Source of the DNA: Corynebacterium guangdongense
GTDB taxonomy: Bacteria; Actinomycetota; Actinomycetes; Mycobacteriales; Mycobacteriaceae
Reading direction: 5' to 3'
DNA length: 64,000 bases
NCBI RefSeq assembly: GCF_030408915.1
Contig: NZ_CP047654.1
Span: forward strand, 868,001 to 932,000
The first letter of the stretch is position 1; each line of letters begins with the position of its first letter. Below, one piece after another: positions 54,925 to 64,000 of this stretch. The position numbers were made by a program, and so were the translations under genes. The notes under the pieces were generated by a model, which worked only from the letters and a program-made list of their open reading frames with translations, was not told the DNA's origin and searched no databases.

Positions 54925-55902
54925 TTAAGCCTCGCCCTCGAAGAGGGTGGTGACGGAGCCGTTCTCGAAGATCTCGTGAATGGTCTTCGCCAGCAGCGGG
55001 GCGATGGAGAGCACGGTCTTGTTCTCCCAGCCCTCGGTCTCCTGGGGCAGGGTGTCGGTGGTGATGATCTCCTCGGCGCCGCACTCGTTGAGGCGCTCGC
55101 GGGCCGGGTCGGAGAAGACGCCGTGCGTGCAGGCGATGACGACGCGCTTGGCGCCGGCCTCCTTGAGCACGCGGACGGCGCCGGCGATGGTGCCGCCGGT
55201 GTCGATCATGTCATCGAGCAGCACGCAGTTCTTGCCGGCGACGTCGCCAACCACGCGGTTGGAGACGACCTTGTTGGCCTCCTCCGTGGAACGGGTCTTG
55301 TGTACGAAGGCCATCGGGGCGTCGCCCAGGCGGTTGGCCCACTTCTCGGCGGTCTTCACGCGGCCGGCGTCCGGGGAGACGACGACGAGATCGTTGACGT
55401 CGTAGTGCTCGGCGATGTAATCGGTGAGGATCGGCATCGCGTGCATGTGGTCGACCGGCCCGTCGAAGAAGCCCTGGACCTGGTCGGTGTGCAGGTCGAC
55501 CGAGACGATGCGGTCGGCGCCGGCGGCGGTGAGCAGGTCCGCGATGAGGCGGGCGGAAATCGGCTCACGGCCGCGGTGCTTCTTGTCCTGGCGCGCGTAG
55601 GGGTAGAACGGCAGGATGGCGGTGATGCGCTTGGCGGATCCACGCTTGAGGGCGTCGATCATGATCAGCTGTTCCATGACCAGCTTGTTCAGCGGCTGTG
55701 CGTGCGACTGCAGCACGAAGCAGTCGGCGCCACGGACCGATTCCTCGAATCGCACGAAGATCTCGCCGTTGGCGAAATCACGGGTGGTCGTCGGCGTCAG
55801 CCCGATGCCGAGTTCCTGGGCGACAGCCTCACCGAGCGCCGGGTTGCCGCGTCCGTTGAAAACCATCATGTTCTTGTGGCTTTCGGACCACTGTCCAGTC
55901 AT
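54925..55902 (-). CDS. prs: Ribose-phosphate pyrophosphokinase
   Basis: A 325-residue class I PRPP synthetase. It has the N-terminal FNGRGNPALGEAVAQELG, the Mg site DLHTDQVQGFFD and the PRPP loop VLLDDMIDTGGTIAGA. PRPP feeds nucleotide, histidine and, in corynebacteria, arabinan (DPA) synthesis. It is co-transcribed with glmU (six bases upstream) and followed by a terminator. Confidence 0.95.
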   Translation of the reverse strand: MTGQWSESHKNMMVFNGRGNPALGEAVAQELGIGLTPTTTRDFANGEIFVRFEESVRGADCFVLQSHAQPLNKLVMEQLIMIDALKRGSAKRITAILPFYPYARQDKKHRGREPISARLIADLLTAAGADRIVSVDLHTDQVQGFFDGPVDHMHAMPILTDYIAEHYDVNDLVVVSPDAGRVKTAEKWANRLGDAPMAFVHKTRSTEEANKVVSNRVVGDVAGKNCVLLDDMIDTGGTIAGAVRVLKEAGAKRVVIACTHGVFSDPARERLNECGAEEIITTDTLPQETEGWENKTVLSIAPLLAKTIHEIFENGSVTTLFEGEA

Positions 55903-55908
55903 GGGGTT

Positions 55909-57381
55909 CTAGCCTTCCTGGTTGTCTTCGTTTGTGGCGCGCTCGCGGGCGGCTCTGGCGGCTTCGGCGGCCGGGGTGCCGGGGCGCTTCTCCTCGACCC
56001 AGCCCTCGATGTTGCGCTGGCGGCCCTCCTTGATGGCCAGAGCCCCCGCGGGAACGTCCTTCGTGATCACTGTACCTGCACCGGAGTACGCGCCATCACC
56101 CACGGTCACCGGAGCGACGAACATGGTGTCGGAGCCGGTTCGGACGTGGTCGCCGATGGTGGTGTGGTGCTTCTTTACGCCGTCGTAGTTGACGAAGACG
56201 GAGGAGGCGCCGATGTTGGACTCCACGCCGACGGTCGCGTCGCCGATGTAGGTAAGGTGCGGGACCTTGGAGCCGGCCCCGATGGTGGCGTTCTTGGCCT
56301 CCACGAAGCCGCCGAGCTTGCCCCGGTTGCCCAGGACGGTGTTCGGGCGGATGTAAGTGAAGGGGCCGACGGTGGCGTCCGCGCCGATGGCGGAACGCTC
56401 ACCCTGGGTCCGGATGACCGAGGCCCGCTCGCCGACGCTCATGTCCGTCAGGGTGGTGTCCGGGCCGATGACCGCGCCGTCGGCGATGGTGGTCGCGCCC
56501 CACAGCTGGGTGTTCGGGTGGATGGTGACGTCCTGGCCGATACGGACGTTGACGCCGATCCAGACGGTGTCCGGATCGATGATCGTCGCGCCGCCGAGCA
56601 TGGCCTGCTCAACGAGACGGCGGTTGAGCTCTTTGCCGGCCTCGGCCAGCTGCACGCGGTTGTTGACGCCGGCCAGCTCACGCGGATCGGCGGCGACGTG
56701 GGCACTTACGGTGTGACCGTCGGCGCGGGCGACGCCGAGGACGTCGGTGAGGTAGAGCTCGCCCTGGGCGTTGTCGGTGTCGATTCGGGTCAGGGCGTCG
56801 CGCAGGACGGCGCCGTCGAAAGCGAAGACGCCGGAGTTGACCTCGTCGACGGCGAGCTGCTCGGTCGTGGCGTCCTTCTGCTCGACGATGGCGGTGACCT
56901 CGTCGTCCGCGTCCCGGATGATGCGGCCGTACCCGGTCGGGTCGGTCAGTTTCATGGTCAGGACGGTGACCGCGGCCTGCGCGTCGACGTGGGCGCGGTA
57001 GAGGCCCTCGATGGTCTCAGCGGTCAGCAGCGGGACGTCACCGTTGGTGACGATGACGGTGCCCTCGTACTCGCCGAGCGGCGCCAGGCCGCAGGCCACG
57101 GCGTGGCCGGTGCCGTTCTGCTCCTCCTGCACGGCCTGGACCACCTCGCGGCCCAGTTCCGCGGCCACCTTCTCCACCTCCGGACCGACCTGGTCACGCT
57201 GGTGACCGACGACGGCGACGATGTGCTCCGGCCCCAGGCCGTCGGCCGCGTGCAGCGCGTGGCTGAGCAGCGTGCGCCCCCCAATGGCGTGCAGCGTCTT
57301 CTGGGTCGCGGACTTCATGCGGGTGCCGGCGCCGGCGGCGAGCACGACGACGGCGCAGGGAGTGCTGGGGCTCTGGGCCAC
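55909..57381 (-). CDS. glmU: Bifunctional UDP-GlcNAc pyrophosphorylase/GlcN-1-P acetyltransferase
   Basis: A 490-residue GlmU. The N-terminal uridyltransferase has LAAGAGTRMKSATQKTLH and TNGDVPLLTAETI, and the C-terminal left-handed beta-helix has the hexapeptide pattern with NYDGVKKHHTTIGDH. It supplies UDP-GlcNAc for peptidoglycan. GTG 57381 with AAGGAGATC upstream is the start. An acidic/basic C-terminal tail (EAARAARERATNED) exceeds the E. coli length. Confidence 0.95.
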   Translation of the reverse strand: MAQSPSTPCAVVVLAAGAGTRMKSATQKTLHAIGGRTLLSHALHAADGLGPEHIVAVVGHQRDQVGPEVEKVAAELGREVVQAVQEEQNGTGHAVACGLAPLGEYEGTVIVTNGDVPLLTAETIEGLYRAHVDAQAAVTVLTMKLTDPTGYGRIIRDADDEVTAIVEQKDATTEQLAVDEVNSGVFAFDGAVLRDALTRIDTDNAQGELYLTDVLGVARADGHTVSAHVAADPRELAGVNNRVQLAEAGKELNRRLVEQAMLGGATIIDPDTVWIGVNVRIGQDVTIHPNTQLWGATTIADGAVIGPDTTLTDMSVGERASVIRTQGERSAIGADATVGPFTYIRPNTVLGNRGKLGGFVEAKNATIGAGSKVPHLTYIGDATVGVESNIGASSVFVNYDGVKKHHTTIGDHVRTGSDTMFVAPVTVGDGAYSGAGTVITKDVPAGALAIKEGRQRNIEGWVEEKRPGTPAAEAARAARERATNEDNQEG

Positions 57382-57451
57382 GGGGATCTCCTTGGAGGAA
57401 TCGGGTCGGGATTGACTTCCCCAGCATATCGGTGGGGGTGGCCTGGCGCTG

Positions 57452-58417
57452 TCAGTTCGCCAGCAGCGTGGCGACGGCCGGGTCCCGCTGCATCGCCGCC
57501 ACAATCAGCGCGCACGCCCGCGCGTCCGAATCCGCGCGGTGGTGCTCGAGCACGAAACCCGGCGCGTAGTGCGCCGTCACGGTCGGCAGGCGGTGGTTGA
57601 CCAGTCCCGGCGCGCTTTTCCTGCTCAGGCGCACGGTGCAGTAGAACTCCGCGGGGTGGGTCCGCAGCCCGAAGTGCTCGTCGAGCCCGCGCCACACCCC
57701 CGAGTCGAAGCCGGCGTTGTGCGCCCACACGGGACGGTCACCGACGAACTCCGCGATCTCCGCGCCGACCTCCGACCATGTCGGCGCGTCCGCCACGTCC
57801 GGCCAGGAGATGCCGTGCAGGTCGGTGAACTCGAAGCGCTGGTACCCGGCGGGCGGGCGCAGGTAGGTGACGTACTCTTCGGCGAGTTCACCGTCGCGCA
57901 CCCGGGTCAGCGCGATCTGGCAGGCGGAGACGGCGCCGCGGCGGTTGGCGGTCTCGAAGTCGACGGCGACGAACTCGGCCGCGGCCAGCCGTTCCGGTGA
58001 CGGCAGGAAAGGCTGGGCGGGTGCCGGGGCGGACTTGTGGGCGTCGACAAGCAGGCGCCACTGCGCCCGGAACGGCGTGGGGTCCTCGCCGTGCGCCTTC
58101 GCGCGCAGCTCCCTCGCCTTGGCCAGCCGCTTCTCGACGTCGAGCAGGTCACGCTGGCCGCCGCGCAGCCGGCCGGGGGAGCGGAAGTGTTCGAGGACGG
58201 CGATCTCGTCGTCGACAAGCCCGAGGCGGTGCTGGAGGACGGTGACCTGGGTGACGAAGCGCAGGCTCGCCGGCCCGTTTCTGGTCAGGGCGCGCAGGCA
58301 GCCCAGTGCCAGGTCCAGCGCCTCCTCGTCCTGGCCCGCGCGCTTAAGCCGGGAGATTTCGCGCGACCAGTCCGCGACGTCGTACCCGTTGAATTTCACG
58401 CCTGTTCTCATTGCCAT
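57452..58417 (-). CDS. DnaQ-like 3'-5' exonuclease with N-terminal helical extension
   Basis: A 321-residue protein. The C-terminal half (from about 147) is a DEDDh exonuclease with VAVDFETANRR, AHNAGFDSGVW and HHRADSDARAC supplying the acidic residues and the final His. The N-terminal 145 residues are helical, basic and without a recognised domain. Such proteins act in DNA repair or RNA trimming. ATG 58417 or 58411 may be the start. Two 11-mer copies lie in the N-terminal part. Confidence 0.82.
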   Translation of the reverse strand: MAMRTGVKFNGYDVADWSREISRLKRAGQDEEALDLALGCLRALTRNGPASLRFVTQVTVLQHRLGLVDDEIAVLEHFRSPGRLRGGQRDLLDVEKRLAKARELRAKAHGEDPTPFRAQWRLLVDAHKSAPAPAQPFLPSPERLAAAEFVAVDFETANRRGAVSACQIALTRVRDGELAEEYVTYLRPPAGYQRFEFTDLHGISWPDVADAPTWSEVGAEIAEFVGDRPVWAHNAGFDSGVWRGLDEHFGLRTHPAEFYCTVRLSRKSAPGLVNHRLPTVTAHYAPGFVLEHHRADSDARACALIVAAMQRDPAVATLLAN

Positions 58418-58475
58418 GGTGACTCAGGAGTCTAGGACGGGGAGGGGCGCCGGGAGAAACACGGTTGCCCGGGGC

Positions 58476-58982
58476 TCAGCCGTCCGCGGCCCCCGTGCGC
58501 ACCCGTCGGCCGAGCTCCTCGCCCCAGGCGGTGGCCCTATCCAGTTCCCCGGGCAGGACGGGGCCCTCGTAACCGTCGACGAAGAAGCTCTCCGGCTCGG
58601 CCAGCAACCGGCAGCCCAGCGCGGTGAGCGCCTTCGCCGCCTTTCGGCTGGCGTGGCCGGGCAGGTTGGGGTGGCGGACATGGGTGTCGAAGGTGGCCAC
58701 CGGCAGGGACACCGGGGCGGAGACGAGCCACTCGCGCACCCCTGAGGGGATCAGCCCGCCCCCGCGGCGGCGGGCGTCTTCGGGCGTGGACGGTCGGCTG
58801 AGCCCGAAGGCGTGGGTGGGGGCGCCGACGATGAGCAGATCCACCTGCAGATCGGCCAGCGGCGGGGCGAGGTGCACCGGCGTCGCCTCGGCGCTCAGGT
58901 GACGGCCCAGCCCGGCGCGGATGGCCTCGGCCACAGCTCTGGTGTTGCCCCAGGCGGACTCGTAGACGATCAGTGCGGTCAC
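58476..58982 (-). CDS. Flavodoxin-like protein
   Basis: A 168-residue flavodoxin fold. The FMN phosphate loop is VYESAWGNTRAVAEAI; GAPTHAFGLSRP and TFDTHVRHP provide the ring-binding loops. It begins with GTG 58982, overlapping the upstream membrane gene by four bases, so a membrane-linked redox partner is possible. Confidence 0.82.
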   Translation of the reverse strand: MTALIVYESAWGNTRAVAEAIRAGLGRHLSAEATPVHLAPPLADLQVDLLIVGAPTHAFGLSRPSTPEDARRRGGGLIPSGVREWLVSAPVSLPVATFDTHVRHPNLPGHASRKAAKALTALGCRLLAEPESFFVDGYEGPVLPGELDRATAWGEELGRRVRTGAADG

Positions 58983-59698
58983 CGGTGCACGCCCCGTTCC
59001 TGGAGCTGCGGGAAGGGCAGGGGGTCCCGGCGCAGCAGGATGGCCAGCAGGGGTCCGGCGATGAGCAGGGTCAGCCAGACGACGGTGATGACGGCGATCT
59101 CGAAATCGTCCCCGCGGTCCATTCCCTGCATCAGGGACACCACCACGAGTGCCGCCAGCACCGCGAAAAAGTTCAGGACCAGCGTCGCCCGCAACACCGC
59201 GGTCACCGCGCCCCCGCCGCCAAACAACGGGGCAAGGGAGAGGAGGGCGAGGCTCATGAGCAGGTACCCGAGCTCCTCCAGTGCGATGAAGACGCCGTTG
59301 GGGTTGTACTGGGTCCACAGCGCCCAGCCGTCCAGCTGGTTCTTCTCCAGGTTCAGCTGCATGACGGTGAACTGGAGGAAATAGTCGATCAGCAGCACCG
59401 TGGCCGCCATGATCGCGAGGGACAGGGCCACCAGGCTGAAGACCCGGCGGCCGGGGTGGGCGAGGTCATGGAGCGCTGCGACCAGGACCACGAAGGACAG
59501 CAGCAGAAGCATCGCCGGGATCATCCACAGGTAGTCGCCTGGCCACTGGCTGACGATGGTCTCCGTGGCGAAGGGGTAGGGCTCCTCGTTGGGCAGCGCG
59601 GTCAGCGCCAGGGCGAAGGTGATGAAGGTCAAGACGGTGGTGGCGACGGCGGCGCCGAAGCCGAGCCGCAGGGCGGGGGAGCGGGGGCGGTCGGGCAT
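58979..59698 (-). CDS. Hypothetical membrane protein, six or seven TM
   Basis: A 239-residue membrane protein with six or seven hydrophobic helices and a short basic N-terminus (MPDRPRSPALRLG). There is no recognised motif. ATG 59698 is preferred; another ATG at 59740 would add WWTGKY... and cannot be excluded. Translational coupling (GTGA overlap) with the flavodoxin gene is the only clue to function. Confidence 0.66.
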   Translation of the reverse strand: MPDRPRSPALRLGFGAAVATTVLTFITFALALTALPNEEPYPFATETIVSQWPGDYLWMIPAMLLLLSFVVLVAALHDLAHPGRRVFSLVALSLAIMAATVLLIDYFLQFTVMQLNLEKNQLDGWALWTQYNPNGVFIALEELGYLLMSLALLSLAPLFGGGGAVTAVLRATLVLNFFAVLAALVVVSLMQGMDRGDDFEIAVITVVWLTLLIAGPLLAILLRRDPLPFPQLQERGVHR

Positions 59699-59789
59699 GA
59701 CGAACCTGCTTTCGTCGGCGTATTTCCCTGTCCACCACATTCTAGTTTCCCGGGTCGCTCCCCGGGTGGGGATCCGGGGAGGGCACGGG

Positions 59790-61019
59790 CTAGGCCGAGA
59801 CGTCCGCCAGCGAACGGGTCATGAGCACGCCGAGGACACCGATGACCGCGAGGAAGAGCAGGGCGGCGACGGAGCCGAACTGAGCGACCGCACCGGAGAC
59901 GACGCCGACGAGGAGCAGGATGACGCCCATCAGCGTGTTGGCGGCGGCGGTGTAGCGGGTGCGCTGGTCACCCTCGGCCATGTCGACGATGTAGGTCTTG
60001 CGGCCCACCCGCACGCAGGTGTGCGCCAGCTGGATGAGGAAGAAACCGACGGGCAGCGCCACCGGGGCGAGGGTCTGCGGGGAGAGCCAGGCGGCCAGGA
60101 CAACGAGGACGATCACGACGGAGGCGGTGGCCGAACCCGCGGCCATGACATTGCGGGAGGAGACGTCGGCCAGCCGTCCGGAGATCGGGCCGCCCAGCAG
60201 GGACGCCAGGGCCGAAGCGATGACGAACATGCCCAGCCCGCTGATGTCGTGGCCGACCTCCTGGGAGAGGGTGACGACGAAGGTCGTGGACAACGCGCTG
60301 ACCAGCAGCAGGGAGCGCACGATGACGAAGCGGCGAAACCTGGCGTCCCCGGTGAACAGCGACCAGGTGTCGGCCCACCAGGACTCCGACGGTGGGCCGG
60401 GTTCTTCGTCGGGCGCCGGTTCCCGGATGCCGGTGAATACGAGCGTGGCCAGGAGCCAGCCGAGCGCGCCAAGCCCGATGAGCCCGGCGAGCAGCCAGGC
60501 GGGCAGCTCGCCGGTGAGCGTCGACAGGGCAAGGCCGATGAGGAGTGAGACGCCGCCGCCGACCGCGGTGGAGCGCCCGGTGATCAGGCCACGACGCCCC
60601 TTGGAGATCGTGCGGCCCTGGACGTCCTTGCCCGAGATGGAGCACAGCGCGCGGAACAGCGCGAGGACCCCCAGCAGCACGACGACGCTCAGACCCAGCG
60701 CCCAGCCCTCCAGCAGGAGGGCGGCCAGGGCGATGAGCCCCGCGGCGACGGCCTGGCCGGTGGAACCGACCATGAAGACCCGGGCGCGCGAGCGCCGGGA
60801 TGTCACCCACGGCGTCAGCGCGGCCTGCGGGAGCATCGACCCCGACTCGCGGATCGGCACCAGCAACGCGGTGAAGAACCCGGGCACGCCCGCGGCCTGG
60901 AACAGCCAGGGCAGGACGGTCTTGCCGCTGACCAGTTGATCCCCAACACCCTGGGCACCGTTGGCGAGGACGAAGAGGCGGGCGTTGCGTTTCTCCAGTG
61001 AGGCGTCGAACTCGCTCAT
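59790..61019 (-). CDS. MFS transporter
   Basis: A 409-residue transporter with about 12 TM helices. The central loop is acidic (REPAPDEEPGPP...). Motif A equivalents are SGRLADVSSRN and VTSRRSRARVFM. It begins MSEFDASLEKRNARLFVLANGAQGVGDQ, typical of an uncharacterised actinobacterial MFS group. Substrate unknown. It is divergent from the multicopper oxidase gene with a 109-base gap. Confidence 0.84.
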   Translation of the reverse strand: MSEFDASLEKRNARLFVLANGAQGVGDQLVSGKTVLPWLFQAAGVPGFFTALLVPIRESGSMLPQAALTPWVTSRRSRARVFMVGSTGQAVAAGLIALAALLLEGWALGLSVVVLLGVLALFRALCSISGKDVQGRTISKGRRGLITGRSTAVGGGVSLLIGLALSTLTGELPAWLLAGLIGLGALGWLLATLVFTGIREPAPDEEPGPPSESWWADTWSLFTGDARFRRFVIVRSLLLVSALSTTFVVTLSQEVGHDISGLGMFVIASALASLLGGPISGRLADVSSRNVMAAGSATASVVIVLVVLAAWLSPQTLAPVALPVGFFLIQLAHTCVRVGRKTYIVDMAEGDQRTRYTAAANTLMGVILLLVGVVSGAVAQFGSVAALLFLAVIGVLGVLMTRSLADVSA

Positions 61020-61128
61020 GCGGGCGCGGACCGTCCTTTCCGTTCGGGGCTGAAAAACCCCACCTTATCCAGCGGGAGCGCGGGTAGGGTCGGTCAGGAT
61101 TGTTCTGAGCATGTCCGGAGGCCCCTTC

Positions 61129-62645
61129 ATGACCGTCATCAGCCGCAGAGTGTTTTTCCGGGGCATGGTCGGGGTGTTCGCCGCCTCCGCCCTGGCGGCG
61201 TGCTCCACCCAGACCCCGCCCCGCGGCTACGACGGAGACACCCGCCCCCTGCCCGTCCCGGAGCTCTACGAGAGCACGCTTGACGACGCCGGAACGCGGC
61301 ACTTCACCCTCAAGGCACAGCCCGGCTCCGCCGAGATTCTTCCCGACGTCCGGACCGAGACCTGGGGCTTCAACGGCGGCTTCCTCGGCCCGACGCTGCG
61401 CGCCCACCGTGGCGATCACGTGCGCGTCGACATCGCCAACGAACTCGACACGATGACCACCGTCCACTGGCACGGTATGAAGCTGCCGGCCTGGGCCGAC
61501 GGCGGGCCGCACTCGCCGATCGAACCGGGCGGGGCCTGGTCGCCGGAGTGGGAGATCATTCAGCCGGCCGCGACCTTGTGGTACCACCCGCATCCGCACG
61601 GGGAGACCGGACTGCACTGTTACCGCGGCCTGGCGGGCATGATCATCCTCGACGACGAGGTCTCGGAGTCGGTGGCGCTGCCCTCCGAGTACGGCGTCGA
61701 CGACGTCCCGCTGGTGATCCTCGACGCGAAGTTCACCGGGGACGGCCAGCTCGACGAGAGCATCGATCCCGACCTCGGGCTCATCGGCGACACCCCGGTC
61801 GTCAACGGCATCACCAACGCGCACTTCGACGCCGCGACGCGCCGGGTACGTTTCCGTGTCCTCGACGGTGCGACCATGCGCTTCTACAACCTGGCCTTCT
61901 CCGACCACCGCCCTTTCCACGTCGTCGGCACCGACCAGGGGCTGCTGGAGACCCCGGTCCAGGTGGAGTACGTGCTCATGGGCCCGGGCGAACGCGTCGA
62001 GATCGTCGTCGACCTCGAACCCGGCGAGGACGTGCGGCTGCAGTCGCAGCCGCTGGACGGCAACTTCGGGCTGCCGGAGGACAACCCCGTCGACTTCGGT
62101 TTCCAGGACGCCTTCGACCTGCTGACCATCCACGGCCCCTCCGACGATGCGCCCGCTCCGGGGCCGCTGCCACAGGAGCTGGACCCGGCGGCGGCCGCGG
62201 TCCCGGAGCGGGCCAACGCCGTGGAGCGAGAGTTCGTCCTCAACACCTTCCAGATCAACGGCCGGTCCATGGACATGTCCCGCGTCGACGTCACCGTCGA
62301 CCGCGACCGCCCCGAGATCTGGCGCGTGACCAACGAGAACGCCGACTGGCCGCACAACTTCCACATCCACGACTGTCGCTTCAAGGTTCTGGAGTTCGAC
62401 AACAACCACGTCGCCCAGGTCGCCACCTACGGCTGGAAGGACACCGTCGCCATCCCGCCTCGCGGCGCCGTGACCCTGGGCGTGGAGTTCGGCTGGTACC
62501 CCGACCCGAGCGTGCCGTACATGTTCCACTGCCACATGCTCTTCCACGAGGACTCGGGGATGATGGGCCAGTTCGTCATCGTCGAGCAGGGGCAGGAGGC
62601 GGACCTGAAGCCGATGAGCGGCGGCGGATCAATCCACGACCACGC

Positions 62646-62649
<4 letters not shown>
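61129..62649 (+). CDS. Tat-exported multicopper oxidase (CueO/FtsP-like)
   Basis: A 506-residue three-cupredoxin oxidase. Its N-terminus has a twin-arginine motif (SRRVFFRG) and a lipobox-like LAAC, so it may be a Tat lipoprotein. Copper sites are HWHG and HPHPHGE in domain 1, and HNFHIHD and HCHMLFHEDSGMM in domain 3; the last carries the type 1 ligands (C, H, M). ATG 61129 is preceded by GGAGG; the frame opens at 61111. Cu(I) or phenol oxidation is likely. It shares CTAG stop bases with the convergent ABC gene. Confidence 0.9.
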
Positions 62650-63407
<758 letters not shown>

Positions 63408-63408
63408 G

Positions 63409-64000
63409 TCAGTGCCTCTCGTTGTGGCGGGCGACCGCCAGGTTGACCAGGACGGCGGCCAGCAGCATCGCGCCGAGGAAGAACATGAACCAGTCCGGGT
63501 TCCAGCCCGCGTACACGATTCCCTGGTAGACCATGCCGAAGATCAGCGCGCCGATGGCCGTGCCGAAGGCGGTGCCGCGCCCGCCGGTCATCGACACGCC
63601 GCCGATGACCGCGGCGATGATGTAGATGAACTCGTTGCCCACGCCCTGACCGGCCTGGATGGAGTCGAAGGCGAAGAGGTTGTGCATGCCGACGAACCAC
63701 GCCGCCAACGAGACGAACATGAACAGGCCGATCTTGACCGCCCGCACCGGCACTCCGACCGCGCGCGCCGCCTGCGGGTCGCCGCCCACCGCGAAGATCC
63801 AGTTGCCGACCCGGGTGCGCATGAGCACCCAGGAGGCCACCGCGACCAGCCCGAGCCACCAGAACACCGTGACGCGCACGGGCACGCCGAACACGTTGAC
63901 GTTGGAGGCGAAGACCATGTTGGCCCAGTAGAAGCCCTCCATGTCCGAGATGATCGGCGTGGCGACCTGCCCGGTCACCAGCTTCGTCACCGCGAGGTTG
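63409..64000 (-). CDS. Sugar ABC transporter permease, 5' end outside window
   Basis: The C-terminal about 197 residues of an FrcC/RbsC-type permease, read leftward from beyond the window edge. Several TM helices are visible, with the RAVGVPVRAVK coupling segment and GGVSMTGGRGTAFGT, typical of BPD_transp_2 permeases. It is partial on the right; the frame is still open at base 64000. Confidence 0.86.
   Translation of the reverse strand, partial: NLAVTKLVTGQVATPIISDMEGFYWANMVFASNVNVFGVPVRVTVFWWLGLVAVASWVLMRTRVGNWIFAVGGDPQAARAVGVPVRAVKIGLFMFVSLAAWFVGMHNLFAFDSIQAGQGVGNEFIYIIAAVIGGVSMTGGRGTAFGTAIGALIFGMVYQGIVYAGWNPDWFMFFLGAMLLAAVLVNLAVARHNERH

Overview
The window is a high-GC chromosomal segment (roughly two thirds G+C) from a Corynebacterium-type actinobacterium. 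This is supported by a BetP-type betaine carrier, an Rpf2-type resuscitation-promoting factor, the divisome receptor GlpR, a GapB-type GAPDH with a long N-terminal extension, an actinobacterial protein O-mannosyltransferase and a mycothiol-dependent maleylpyruvate isomerase. The species cannot be fixed from the window. About 60 genes are called, densely packed, with one tRNA and no insertion sequence, prophage or CRISPR array.

Layout. 0-6 kb: divisome protein GlpR, tRNA-Ala(CGC), a cation-efflux protein, DNA alkylation repair (tag, ogt), a DoxX/zinc-finger membrane pair and a secreted alpha/beta hydrolase. 6-24 kb: housekeeping and envelope block (pmt, rsmI, betP, metG, an MFS carrier, recQ, tatD, rpf2, rsmA, ispE, an ABC-F ATPase). 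24-30 kb: a small secreted protein, PPK2, a HAD phosphatase and gapB. 29.5-34.4 kb: a six-TM protein, a type I pullulanase, and a two-gene operon whose products look like SQD1 (UDP-sulfoquinovose synthase) and SQD2 (sulfoquinovosyltransferase). 34.6-42.2 kb: HNH protein, hemerythrin-repair fragment, sdaA, prfC, flavin reductase, first pth, a nitronate monooxygenase-like gene. 42.2-48.7 kb: a complete 3-hydroxybenzoate/gentisate pathway (nagL-nagK-nagI, nagR, nagT-nagX) with two matching operators. 49-58.5 kb: second pth, rplY, an acyl-CoA dehydrogenase/FadN-like pair, prs-glmU and an exonuclease. 58.5-64 kb: flavodoxin, membrane proteins, a Tat-exported multicopper oxidase and the edge of a sugar ABC transporter.

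At DNA level three signals stand out. (1) An 11-mer GCTTGTCGACG occurs 13 times on either strand, in several reading frames and once between genes, far above a simple expectation. (2) GGGGGAG is strongly strand-biased (about 24 on +, 2 on -) whatever the gene direction, as expected of a replication-orientation signal. (3) A shared 15-mer with the form of an MtrA direct repeat lies upstream of both betP and rpf2. Two stretches over 300 bases have no convincing gene (50388-51004 and 54360-54924).
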